A stretch of DNA of 64,000 bases, from positions 1,688,928 to 1,752,927 of the forward strand of contig NW_025064882.1 of NCBI RefSeq assembly GCF_019112545.1, read 5' to 3'. The translations under genes and the position numbers were made by a program. This DNA comes from Guyanagaster necrorhizus (lineage: Eukaryota; Basidiomycota; Agaricomycetes; Agaricales; Physalacriaceae). Under the pieces are notes generated by a model that did not search any database, had not been told where the DNA came from, and worked only from the letters and a program-made list of their open reading frames with translations. This document shows positions 1 to 10,345 of the stretch, piece after piece. Position 1 is the first letter of the stretch. Every line of letters starts with the position of its first letter.

Positions 1-417
1 AACAGGTGTCCCTTTTCACTTTGAGAGATCAGCTGAGTTTACTAATGCAATTCTAGTCAGTATGTCATAAGGCCTGAGGGTTGGCTCGAGTATAGAATGG
101 TATGAATAAACTTTAGCTCGAAGCTGGGGATTATCAGTAAGAGTGAGCCCTCTTAAATACTGTACATGGTGTACTATTAATACATTATACTTATTGTGTA
201 TCTTTCTGTCCTTGTTGCTTATTGTCCTTGAGCATCATTATCATATATAAAAGATTGATTGTGTGTTTGTTATAGAATGTCAGTTGCATTGGACAACCAT
301 GATGAAGTTGGTCTTGTGATGACTAAGCCCTTTCTACAGTTTTTAAGCACTTATCCTTAACACCTTGACTAAGTATAAATAGGGGTTTAAGAAGAGAAAA
401 TGGGAAAAATCATGACA
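1..417 (-). mobile_element. LTR of element D, cut by the window edge
   Basis: This is a family LTR missing its first tens of bases at the window edge. It carries the usual landmarks in reverse orientation: the TTAAATACTG box near 150, the motif CTTTAGCTCGAAGCTGG near 110-127, and the end ATCATGACA (ATCATAACA in relatives). Directly right of it lies the start of the RNase H of element C, not a polypurine tract, so it is not C's own 3' LTR. It is either the 5' LTR of a minus-strand element extending leftwards or a solo LTR, inserted into C. Confidence 0.8.
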
Positions 418-2436
418 CACTGGAGTTGGCTTCAACTTAGAACTTTCTATCTTGAGTTAGTATGGCAAGTACTACATCTTCTGCCAATTGCCTTTTGAGA
501 TCATCAAAGACAGACTGCTGAGATGGTCTTCAGGCCCATAGAGTATTTCTGGTGAGCTGAGTCATTGGTCAAACTATCTGGCTATAATCATGAATGAAGC
601 AGCAGTAGAAGTTGGTAAATCCTAGAAATGATTGGAGTTCCTTCTTCTTGGTCAGGGTGGGCTACTCGGTGACTCTGGTGATCTTGATCAGGTTCATGCA
701 TATGCTTCTTTCACTGATGATGACTCTGAGGTACTCAGTTTTGACCATCTTGAATTCACACTTTTTCACTTTGAAGAACAGTTTATGCTTTCTCATTAGT
801 GTCAGCACCTGTCATACCAGCTTTCGATGTTCTTCTCTGGTTTTAGACATGATAAGGATATCATCAAGATAAATGGTAACCTTTTCAGTAGTGATGAGGT
901 CTTTAAAGATATTGTTTATCATTCACTGAAAAGTGGCAGGCAAGTTCATTAGTCTGAAGAACATTATGGTGGGCTCAAAGAGCCCTCAGTTCATTTGGAA
1001 TGCTGCCTTCTATTCATCACCCTCTTTAATCTACATGTTATTATACCCTCATCATACATCGAGCTTAGTATAGTAACACACCCTCTGGAGTTTATCTATT
1101 AGTTTTGAGATCAAGAGTAGTGGGTACCAATTCTTGATTGTCATCTTGTTCAGTTTGCAGTAGTTCTGTATCAGGTGGAGCTTGCCATTCTTCTTTTTGA
1201 CAAAGAAGAAGGGCAAAGCCATGAGCGATTTGGAGAGTTGTATTCTTTCACTGGATAGATTTTTGTCAAGAAACTTATCAAGTTCCTGCTGTTTATGGTT
1301 TCTTAGAGGATAGGTTTTATAGTTGAGGTTGGCATTGGCATTCAGGATTAGCTTGATGGCATGATCCCATAGCTTAGGTGCTAGAAGCTCATCAAAGCTT
1401 TTCTTCTCGAACAGGTTCCAGAATTCCCAGGCCTATTTGGAGATCATTTCTTCAAACATCATTTCCTCCTTCTGCTGATTGGCCTTAGCTGCCAGCTCAT
1501 TAGCATGATGAACTGCTCAGATCTGGATTTCTTATTGGATGTTGACAGCTAATATAGTATCTCCCTCTTCTATCTCTTCATCTCACTAGTCTTTAGGGTC
1601 TTCATCTGGCAATTCAAAGAGAATCTTTCAGCATTTGCACTATGCAAATATAATTCTTCCTGTCTTCTAGTTGATTAATGGGTTATGGTGGATCAACCAG
1701 TTATGTCCAAGAAAGATCTCTTTGATGTCTAGGTCTGTGACTGCTAAGTTGATCCTCTCATAGTGGTCCCCTATTATTAGTCAGAGTTTGACGAACTCCA
1801 TGATTGAGCTAGCTTCATTCTTTGTTCTGTCTACATTGTAGACAGAAATAGATGCTGCTGTGGTCCTGGTGGGGAGCTGATGTTGATTAACAAAGCTGCA
1901 GTTGATTGAACTCCCAGTGCAGCTGCTGTCTATCAATGTAGTGATAGCATGCTTAGCACAGTTGATGAGGGTTTCGATTTGTATCTTGACGATAAGGTCC
2001 CATCCCTGAGTTTTAGCTTGTCAGATAAACTTCCACAGACCTCAGAGCTTGTCCAACCATTCCAGAGCTTGGACTCTTCCTGCCTCTTTAATTTCTTTTA
2101 TGACTTCATCGACCACTTCCTCAGTCCTGGTCTTGTAGATCCAGTTTTGAAGCACTGCTTTTGCCATGGCTTAGCTGGTGGCATTGGAGATAGCTCACTA
2201 TGTCCATTCTGTTTTGAACAGTTTGAGCCATATAGTGGGACTTTCTGTCTCTGTTTGACCCAAGGGTGTTTGAGTTTCTTTTTGTGATTCTTCAGTGTGC
2301 AGGGCAATGTTCTAAGGTATATTTGAATGCACAGATGACATGGGCATATTAGTAACTACAGAGGTACTATTAGTCCATCTAGTGGCTACTGTTTGCACAC
2401 TGTAAAGTCCTTCAGCCAGTCCAGTGGAATCACTCA
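418..2436 (-). pseudogene. pol of element C (protease, RT, RNase H start), decayed
   Basis: Minus-strand pol fragment. Protease motif LIDSSCTGSSIN is near 1910-1945, with DSS in place of the usual D-S/T-G triplet. RT follows with motifs near 1150-1330 and the catalytic TIYLDDILIM at about 841-870. RNase H begins with AEDVVLAILTQDRKF near 430-480 and is then cut by the D LTR. In-frame stops are scattered and most fit a C-to-T or G-to-A change of an Arg, Trp or Gln codon. The 5' end overlaps the gag stop in the block CAGTGAGTG shared by all family members. Confidence 0.85.
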
Positions 2437-4311
2437 CTGACTGGCCCTATCTTTTATTTTCTCCACTTTTGTTTCTATGCTGAGTTCTTCTTCTTCTTTC
2501 TGTAAGTCCATGATTTGCATCTGGATGTCTTCTCTGATTCACTTTTTCTTTGGGCAGTCTTTAGCCATGTGGCTCTTTTGTCTGCAATTAAAGCATTTTC
2601 CTTTTTTTTTCATCTAGTCTATATCCATCAGTTTTTCTGTTCTGGTATATGTCATTTCTATGCCTGTCTTCTGAGAACCATAAGATAGCAGGGCCATAGA
2701 GAGTCCCTGTGGTTTTCTGACAGTTGGCCTCAAGGATTTGTTTAAGATTGGTAAAGTAGACTTCTTCTGATAGTCTTGTAGCATTGCTGACTCTACTTTC
2801 TGCCTTTGCCACTTCTTATACATCTTGATGATCCATTCCTTCCATTTGTCATATCCAACTAGCATTAAAGACTTAACACTGATTGCTGAGATCATAATGA
2901 TGTAGAAAGAGGGGACCCCTCACTTGAGAGTCTTGACCATCTGGCCATTATTGGCCATGTCATCTCATATTCCAGCAAGTTTGGCCAACTGTTCCAACTC
3001 ATCAAAGTAATCTGTCACCACTTTATCAGTTATCTTGTATTCTTTGATCTTTTATTTGTGTATCTCCTGCACTATAGGATTAATGAATTTGTCATTCAAC
3101 ATTTGTTTAAACACTGGCCAGGAAGGGTATCAGTAATACTCCTGAGTTGTTGATCAAAAGCTGGAAGAAATGAAAATCCACCAAGTCTTGGCTTTCTCCT
3201 TGAGGTAAGAGGCAGCAAATACTACTTTGTTTATGTCTGTCCCTAGGTACCTAATGTAAACTTTAAAATACTGTTTACAGTCTACAAAGAAGCAATCAAT
3301 GTCATCAGAGATGCCTTTGAAGGAACAGGGCTTTCAGAGCAAGTCTGGTTGATATTAAAGTATGGCAGCATTGTTGGGCAGTGTGTCTATGAGGTTTGGC
3401 CAATCAGAAAATGGTGGATGTCACCATTCTGATGGTGGCCTGGAGAATGAGTGGAGTGAGTTGTCATTAGCAACTGGACTTCCTTGCAGGGGTTCATCCT
3501 TTTATACTATGATGCTATTATGAATGGTGAACCTGAGTCATATAGCTTCAGAATCATCCTTCAGCAGTTCCTTTCTAGTTCCACTCTCTGTTACTTCATT
3601 GGCAGGAGGTTGTGCTCCTAATATTCAGCTTCTTTTGCTGGTCTATGAGTTTCAGTAGAAGATTGGCACTCCTTGAGGCTGTGGTCAAGATCGTGACAGC
3701 CTAGTAGCTGTTAATTGTGCTGAGGCAGTGAAGTATAAAAAGGTGCTCCATATTGATGGTGCTGCATATCAGGATCTTCCAGCCATCTGAGTGAGACTGA
3801 TAGAGTTTTTGGCATGGTCACCAATCCCTCTGGTTGGAGAGGTGGAGGCAGGGTTGGAAGAGGGAGACTGCTGAAAGAAGTCTCCTGAGATCTCCTTGTT
3901 TTCATAATCGGATGGAGGTCCAAGGACCTATGGGTTTTAGAATCCTGTGACATGAGTGTCATAGTCTCAGCTAGATCATTGAAGAGGGTATCTGTATCTT
4001 TCTTCTTCTTGAACATCCCCCTGATGCAAGCTGCTAGGCTCAGCTTCTGGTAGGGGACTTGTTAGGGGCTGATAGGACATTTGTCAGGAGTCAGAGATGT
4101 CATAGAGCAGGAGATCAGAGGTTACATTTTGTAGGATATGTCAGATGTGTTGGAACTTGTTGTAATGCCTAATAGCCCAAGCAGTGATTGAGTGGCATCT
4201 CTAGCACAGCTGGATGATCACCAATAATCCTAACAGGGTTCCGATGATAGAAGCAAGGAGTTCAAAGAACTCATGGTCAAAATTTAGGCCTGATGAGTTG
4301 ATAGAGGGCAT
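2434..4311 (-). pseudogene. gag of element C with N-terminal hydrophobic helix
   Basis: The helix frame (ATG at 4311), a middle motif equivalent to ARDSLDATRMA (near 3815) and the capsid-like segment (near 2895) are all in one frame in this copy, giving a Gag of about 625 codons ending at TGA 2434-2436. The C-terminal part has a single CCHC-type knuckle at about 2557-2600, followed by a Glu/Lys-rich stretch. A TGA at 4084-4086 separates the helix part from the rest; whether that is a true stop or a decayed Arg codon is open. Other stops show the copy is inactive. Confidence 0.78.
4084..4311 (-). pseudogene. 75-codon hydrophobic-helix ORF at the gag start, element C
   Basis: The frame begins ATG CCC TCT and ends at a TGA after 75 codons, the same length as in A and E. 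The centre reads FFELLASIIGTLLGLLVIIQ, a convincing membrane-spanning helix, followed by Cys/His residues and the motif WAIRHYNKFQ. Two internal stops replace expected Trp or Arg codons. The TGA is followed by CAA ATG in the same frame, so the downstream Gag could start here or be joined to the helix. No known domain is recognised. Confidence 0.7.
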
Positions 4312-4368
4312 TCAGTTTTCTCCATGCTAATAGGTATGAGAAAGGAAAAGGTACAGCTTCAAGCTAAT

Positions 4369-4770
4369 TGTTAGACCCAAGCATCACATAAGCAGAATCA
4401 TATGGTAAGCAGTCATCTCTTTGCACTTTGAGAGATTGATAGAGTCCACTGATATGATCCTGTTTGGATGTGTCATAAGGTCTGAGGTTTGGCTCAAGTA
4501 TAGAATAGTGTGAATAAACTTTAGCTTAAAGCTGGAGTTTAACCAGTGAGAGCAAGTGGTCTTAAATACTGTACAAGTAATTCTAAAAATACTATAGCTA
4601 ATTGTGTCCTTTTATGTCTATAGTGCCCATTGTCCTTGAGCATCATTATCATATATAAAAGGTCAATTGTGCATTGCTGGTTGCATCAAAGGATAGTAGT
4701 GGAGTTGGCCAGTTGTGATGACTAAGCATAAATAGGGGTTCAGCACTAAAGAAAGGTGAAAATCATAACA
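4369..4770 (-). repeat. 5' LTR of element C
   Basis: It runs from TGTTAGACC to AATCATAACA on the plus strand (402 bp) and matches the LTRs of A, D, E and F over its main landmarks. The five bases to its right are CTAAG. The matching target duplication would lie left of the window and cannot be checked. Confidence 0.85.
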
Positions 4771-5478
4771 CTAAGCTCTATGCTAATAAGCTAAGCAAAG
4801 ATGGTCATTTTACTTAGGAAGAAAAAGACCACTGGCACCAGAACAACCTTTGTATGTTCTATAGAGCTAAACACAAGACTAAGGACTGCAACAAGCAGAA
4901 GACAGTGGCATCTGCCAAGGGTCATGCAGCTGAAGTCAATACTGCTCCTGTGGAGCCAGCTTCAATAGAGTCAGAAAACTAGAAAGCAACCCTATTCCCT
5001 CTGTGCAAGTTTAGGGTTATATTGACTCTATTCACACACTAGAGATCATCACCCTCAATGCAACATCTCTTTCCAATCACTCCTTTCACATTTTTCTTTT
5101 AGCAGAATTACTGACTACCATGAAATCTGATAGCTCTCTAACTTGTATCATTCTGTATTTTCTTGCTCTTATTGATTCTAGTTCTAGCCACTGCTTTGTT
5201 GACACTAAGTACATAGCTGCCAATAAAATCTCTATTAAAACTATTCCTAGTATGCAACTTTGATTATTTAATAGCTCTATCAGGAGCCATATATCTCAAA
5301 TCACAACTATTCCTATTTGTTTCCCATCTGAAGACACTTTTCCCATCAACTTCTATGTCACTCCTCTAGATTCATCTTGCAATCTTGCCCTAGAATACAA
5401 CTGGCTCTCTCACTATAATCTATTGATCAACTGAGCTGAAAATAGTATCACTTTCTGCTCAAGCTATCAGGATCTCAC
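4771..5478 (+). pseudogene. element H piece 1: gag knuckle and protease
   Basis: Plus-strand remnant of an older and different Ty3/gypsy element. A knuckle-like CMFYRAKHKTKDCNKQ lies near 4850-4900. A protease follows around 5155-5215 (LALIDSSSSHCFVDT), then the conserved continuation near 5380-5420 (LALEYNWLSHYNLL). Stops replace several Trp and Arg codons. The frame continues at 21546 once element A is removed. The piece is bounded on the left by C and on the right by A; its own 5' LTR lies outside the window. Confidence 0.8.
5474..5478. repeat. target-site duplication CTCAC, left of element A
   Basis: CTCAC directly precedes the A LTR and is repeated at 21546-21550 directly after the other LTR. 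Joining the flanks restores the H reading frame, which confirms the insertion boundaries. Confidence 0.9.
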
Positions 5479-5938
5479 TGTTAGATCTAAGCATCATATG
5501 AATAGAAACATGTGATAAACAGAAGTCCTTTCACACTTCAAGGAATCAACTGAGTTTACTGATGCATGTTCTGATTGATATATTACAAGATCATAGAATC
5601 AGCTTGAGTATAGAATGGTGTGAAAGTAAACTTTAGCTCAAAGCTGGAGTTCTACCAGCAAGAGCAAGTGGTCTTAAATACTGTACAGGATCTGCTAATA
5701 ATACTACTGCCTATTATATATTTTTGAGTCTATTATACCTGTTGTCCTAGAGCATCACTATTATATACAAAAGGATGATAGTGTATTATTGAGCAGCATT
5801 GTCACATTGAAAGACAATGATAGACTTGGCCAGTTGTGATGACTAAGCCTTATCTCATGGTCTTAAGTGCTCATTCTAGCACCCTAACTAAGCATAAATA
5901 GGGGTTAAATTCAGAAAAAGATAGGAAAAATTATAACA
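5479..5938 (-). repeat. 3' LTR of element A
   Basis: It begins TGTTAGATCT and ends TTATAACA on the plus strand. It is collinear and equal in length with the other A LTR. The reverse-complement LTR has a TATTTAAG box followed by the AGCTTTGAGCTAA motif, as in the 5' copy. Confidence 0.9.
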
Positions 5939-6760
5939 TTACTCTCTCCTTAAGACTATCATCCTGATGGCTGAATTTAGGGGTTAGTCTAATGTTTGTT
6001 TATAACTGTAAATAGCTTTGTCCATGTTTATATACTTTTCATTGATCTATTGGTTCAATTCTAGGCCATACTCTTTCTATCTGATAAGGTAGTCAACTGT
6101 AGTAGTTGTGCCACCACCCCATGCCTGAACTTTTCATAACTTATAGTGTAAAACTTAGTCAACTTCATAGTGTTCTTTATTGTTGATCAGGTTGGAAGGC
6201 AGTGGCAGAGGCTGTTCTTGGTTAGAGAAGGTGGGCACCACATAAGAGATCAGCAGTGTCTCATTAAAGACATTGTGAACCTTCCAAGTTGGAGATAACT
6301 TGAGTTTGTAAGCTGCGAGGCTAATCTTCATGGTAATAGTAAAAGAGCTCATCCTTTTATCAGCCAGCTTGCATTTTGGGCATGACAGGTGAAGGTTTAT
6401 CATGTCCAGCCATACTTGGTTGCTAACTGAGTATTCATGGGCTGGATAACAGTGTTTGTTATACTGTTTTTTTATAGTTGCTATGGCCTGCTCTAAGGCT
6501 GAATGTGTTTCATCATGGATTTTTGCTATTATAGTGGCAAAGTTGATAGATGCAGATGTTGTTGTGTGTTGGTGACCTATAGCTATGATGTTGGGGTATC
6601 TTTCATAGTTAACAAAAAAGAGAGTTTTCTCCATGACAGAGTGTATATAGTTGTTATATTGAAAGGCTGCTAGTGCTAGCTATTTGATCCAGTCATCCTG
6701 TCTGTAGTTGATGAAGAGGCAGAGATATTTCTCCATCTTCTGGTTTGCCCTCTCCATTTG
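5939..6760 (-). pseudogene. element A integrase C-terminus and chromodomain, decayed
   Basis: On the minus strand an open stretch at 6155-6634 encodes the integrase tail, including KKQYNKHCYPAHEYSVSNQV and a Pro-rich end. Downstream, at about 5990-6110, is a decayed chromodomain with TTVDYLI and later LNQ*INEKYIN; relatives read VDYLVSWKGYRPESNQWVNE. Chromodomains on Ty3 integrases are known to guide insertion towards heterochromatin. The piece ends at the ATTTG target site of E and resumes at 14718. Confidence 0.8.
6756..6760. repeat. target-site duplication ATTTG, left of element E
   Basis: ATTTG is repeated at 14713-14717. Removing E and one copy rejoins the A integrase segment reading QTDGQMERANQKMEKYL on the minus strand. 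Confidence 0.92.
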
Positions 6761-7196
6761 TGTTATAATTTTTCCCTTCTATTCCCTCTTTTTCACAAAC
6801 ATAACCCCTATTTATACTTAGTCAAGACTTGTGGGGACAGATTAGTCAGCACAATATGACTGATCACCACTTAACAATGATGATGCCTGACAAACACAAT
6901 CGACCTTTTATGTATGGTAGCGATGCTCAAGGACAATGGGCACCATGGACACAAGACCTCATAATAAGTAGTGTATAATATTAGCATGGCGACCTCTGTA
7001 TTTAAGGACCACAGCTCTCACTGGTTTACTCCAGCCTCAAGCTAAAGTTTATATTCACCATTCTATCTCAAGTCTATCATCTGATCTTGCAACATACCAA
7101 GCCGTGCACAGACAAGTGAACTCAGGTGATCCCTCAAAGTGTGAAGGGACATCTGTTTATCATGTGTTACCACTCACATGATGCTTGAGCCTAACA
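6761..7196 (+). repeat. 5' LTR of element E
   Basis: It starts TGTTATAATTTTTCCC and ends GAGCCTAACA. It has a TATTTAAG box at 6999-7006 and the self-priming motif GCCTCAAGCTAAA at 7034-7046. The 3' LTR at 14277-14712 has the same length. Confidence 0.94.
6999..7006 (+). promoter_or_regulatory. TATA-like box in the 5' LTR of E
   Basis: TATTTAAG stands 35 bp before the motif GCCTCAAGCTAAA. The same box occurs at 34-35 bp in B and A. The spacing fits a TATA box with the transcript starting at or near the motif. Confidence 0.6.
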
Positions 7197-7213
7197 ATTA
7201 GCTCGAGGCTTTG
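7197..7213 (+). other. primer-binding site of E, self-priming type
   Basis: ATTAGCTCGAGGC directly follows the LTR. Its reverse complement GCCTCGAGCTAA matches the LTR motif GCCTCAAGCTAA at 7034 with one difference, a CpG-type transition. There is no TGG start as needed for pairing with a tRNA CCA end. This resembles Tf1 of fission yeast, in which the mRNA 5' end primes its own reverse transcription. Confidence 0.65.
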
Positions 7214-7251
7214 CCTTCCCTTTTTCAAGCCCAATTGTGCTGAGAAACCGA

Positions 7252-7479
7252 ATGCCTCCTGCAATCTTTACTGACCTGAACTTTGACCATGAGTTCTTCG
7301 AACTCCTTTCTTCCATCATCGGAACATTGATTGGATTATTGGTGATCATCCAGCTGTGCAGGGAATGCCATTCAATCACTGTCTGGGCCCTCAGACATTA
7401 CAATGAATTCTTACATATCTGCAAAATACTATGCAACATAATCCTGGACCTCTCTTTACATGATATCCCCGAATCCTGA
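7252..7479 (+). CDS. 75-aa hydrophobic-helix ORF at the gag start, element E
   Basis: An uninterrupted 75-codon frame starts ATG CCT CCT, about 55 bp after the LTR. Residues 15-35 (EFFELLSSIIGTLIGLLVII) form a strong hydrophobic helix; Cys and His residues and WALRHYNEF follow. The stop is TGA, then AGA ATG in the same frame, which continues into Gag. Equivalent frames occur in A, C (75 codons), B (77), F and G. It could be a separate small membrane protein, or the N-terminal domain of Gag with a decayed Arg codon at the TGA. No known family was recognised. Confidence 0.65.
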   Translation: MPPAIFTDLNFDHEFFELLSSIIGTLIGLLVIIQLCRECHSITVWALRHYNEFLHICKILCNIILDLSLHDIPES

Positions 7480-7482
7480 AGA

Positions 7483-10345
7483 ATGATCTATCAGCCTTCA
7501 GAAGCCAGACCTAGCGGCATGCATCTGAGGTATAGTCAAGAAGAAATGGGAGGGCACCGCTCCTCCTGATCCAGAAACACAGACACTGGCATCGCAAGAA
7601 GAGACAATATACTTGTACCAGGACCCTCTCCCAACCACGAGGATGAAGACCTCCCAGAGGATTTCTTCCAGCAGTCCTCCTCCCCCGATTCTGCCTCTCA
7701 AACCCATGGGATTGCTGACTATGCCAGAGACTCTCTCGATGCCCCTCGAATGGCTCAACGATCCAACTCCGGAACTCCTTGCAACCAGCCTAGCAGCCCC
7801 CCCTCTACCTCTCGAGCCAGCTCGAGGGTGGGGAGGATTCCCTCAAACGACAAAGAGCAGCGATGATGAGTCTGGGAAGAAACCATTCACCGGTACTTTC
7901 CAATCTGGGACCTTACCACCTCCTTCAATTACGATGATGCTGTTTGACAGGAGGAGCATAGGAGGAGGGATGAGCCACAGTCAGTATATTGTGAGTCAGA
8001 AGAGCGGCAGAGAGAGACAGCCATATGGTATGATGAAGAGCACCGAGAAGAGCAGTGATGAGTGGAGAGTGACTGACTTGCTGCCATGGACATCAACAAC
8101 TGGTATGAGCTACACCCCGAGGTTGCCAGTGTTCTTGCACCCATATAAGCCAACCTCTCACCTCTCCCCATCTTCAGAGAGCCCAGCATGCCAAGTAGTG
8201 GGTTCCCAGAGCACTGAGCAGATGGCACCCAAATCAGACGATACCCACAACTTCCAACTCCAGAGTATTCTCTCTCCTTACGAACTCCCAGCACCAACTC
8301 CACTTTTCAAAGCAACAAGTCTGTCCTCGGACACTACAGACTTTAGGTCCCTGAGAATGCTCACATCCCTGTCTGTGCCCTCCAAGGATTTCTTGGAAGT
8401 AAGATCATCAGGCAGCTTATTAACGACAACTACAGGAACAATGTCCACCTCTATCATGAGCAAGTGGAGGCAGCAAGAGCAACAGGAGGAAATAGGTATC
8501 ATCCTGACATCAGAAGTTGACTCGCTTCCACATATGAAGACACCCCAGGCACTGACCTGAGTACCCAGCTAGGGGAGTGAAGCAATGATACTCCAAGAGG
8601 TCGCAGAGAGTATCTATGACCATCCCATTGGTTCTCTCCTCAAAGAGGATGATGAGGACAGGGAAGAAGAAACTGAGAGCAGCGAGCTGCCCAGAGGACC
8701 ACCATATGACTCGCAGGAAGAAACAGATGAAGAAGAATTATGGAAGCTCACACAGAAGGAGAGGACAAAGGAATACCAGGGGTATTACCTACAGAGAGTA
8801 AACTTTTTATAGCATGATGCTACTTGGGTAGCATCACAAATCAGATAATTATATCTGCGTTTAGAAACTAACAAGCAGACAGAAATCTTGAGGTGGATGG
8901 CAACAGATTATGCCATCCAACAGTATAACCAACAATACTCAGAGTACCTGATCAGCCACCCCCTGGCTTACCAGAATACCTTCATATGACCAATACCGAG
9001 GACCCCCCCCGTCCTGCTGAAAAGAGCCATATACTCGGTCCTATTGGCAAGGAGTACTTTTACAGACTCCAACCACTTCATCTAAACTATGGCCACTCAA
9101 TTGACACAGACCTGAAGTCGGCTCACCTCAGCCTATCAAAACTCATGGGTTCAGCAAGGAAGCTGACTTCTAGGAGGACAACCGCTGGCAGATCAGGCTG
9201 AGGGAAGTAGGGCCAGGAAAGAACCAGCATATGATAACCCAGAAGCCATCAGACTCAGATTTACAGTTTGCGACAGGGTCATCATCTAAATCGAAGAGCC
9301 AAAAGGAAGCCCGGTGGCTGACGACAACTCCTTGCATTCCTTCCCTGGACCACCTGCAGAATGGCAATAGCTGCCATTTGAAGGATGACCTAATCCTATG
9401 GGCCCATTACCAGAAAATGCCAATGTTCTGCAATGTTACCCTGACCTCCTTTGAAAGCCCCATCTCTTTAAAGGGGCATCAGATGATATTGACAGGTTCC
9501 TGGTAGACTGCAAGCAGTACTTCGAAGTCTACATTGGCTTTTTAGGAACTAATATGAATAAGGTTATCTTCACCACTTCGTACCTGGAAGAAAAGGTGAA
9601 GACTTAGTGGATCCTCATCTCTCCAAATTTTCGATCAACCACGAGGGGACACTATTAGTACCCCTCCTGGCTGGTGTTCAAACAGATGCTAAACAACAAA
9701 TTCATTGATCTGGCAGTACAAGAAGTATATAAACAAAAGATCAAAAAATACAAAATAGGAGACAAGGTGGCCACCGACTACTTTGACAAGCTAGAAAGAC
9801 TTGCCAAACTAGCTGGGATACAGAACAACGTTGCAAACAATAAATGGATGGTTGAAGCCCTCAAGAGAAGAGTTTTCTCTTCATATCTCATGATGATCTC
9901 TGCCATGGGCATCAAGATTCTGATGTCAGTCGGGTATGACCAATGGAAAGAATGGATCATCAAAATGTACAAGGAGTGACAAAAGCAGAAAGCGGAATCG
10001 TCGACACTGCAAGACTACACCAAGAAATCGACTCTGCCAACTCTGAATAAACTGGAGCAAACTGCCAGGAAATCATCAGAACCCTCAACGGTGACAACCT
10101 ATGGAAGTCAGAAGACCAGAACTGACACCATATACACCAGAGCAGGAAAGCCAATGGACATCGACAAAATGAAAAAAGAAGAAAAGTGTTTCAATTGTGG
10201 GCAGAAGGAGCACATGGCCAAGGACTGCCCAAAAAAGAAGCACATCTGTGAAGACATATGAGCACAAATTGCTGAGCTATAAAAGGAAAAAGAAGAACTC
10301 AGCAAGGAGACCAAAGTGGAGGAAGTAAAAGATGGGGCTAACTAG
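7483..10345 (+). pseudogene. gag of element E, decayed
   Basis: The likely Gag frame opens with MIYQPSEARPSG at 7483, in frame with the preceding helix ORF, and passes an acidic DEDLPEDFFQQ and the motif ARDSLDAPRMA near 7720. It holds several TGA codons at Arg positions. After a frame change the capsid-like part (about 9460-9985, with VDCKQYFEVYIG and YPSWLVFKQML) leads to the zinc knuckle CFNCGQKEHMAKDC at 10187-10228 and a TAG at 10343-10345. A 315-codon frame over 7613-8560 overlaps this in another register and looks like a shadow. Confidence 0.75.

Larger units (their letters stand above)
418..4770 (-). mobile_element. Ty3/gypsy element C, 5' part (LTR to RNase H)
   Basis: Reading leftwards on the minus strand the order is 5' LTR (4369-4770), primer site, hydrophobic-helix frame, Gag with zinc knuckle, protease, reverse transcriptase and the start of RNase H, where the LTR of D interrupts. 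The rest of its pol and its 3' LTR lie outside the window. Its right flank is the gag of older element H, so C is inserted in H. The reading frame is broken by many point stops, so the copy is dead, though the RT core YLDD motif survives. Confidence 0.88.

Noticed and set aside
7197..7213. tRNA-type primer-binding site
   Set aside because: There is no TGG next to the LTR and the sequence instead complements the LTR-internal motif.
7613..8560. 315-codon open frame in element E, the second longest in the window
   Set aside because: Related elements do not conserve this register. The ARDSLDA motif and acidic stretch shared by B, C and G are read in another frame through the same DNA.
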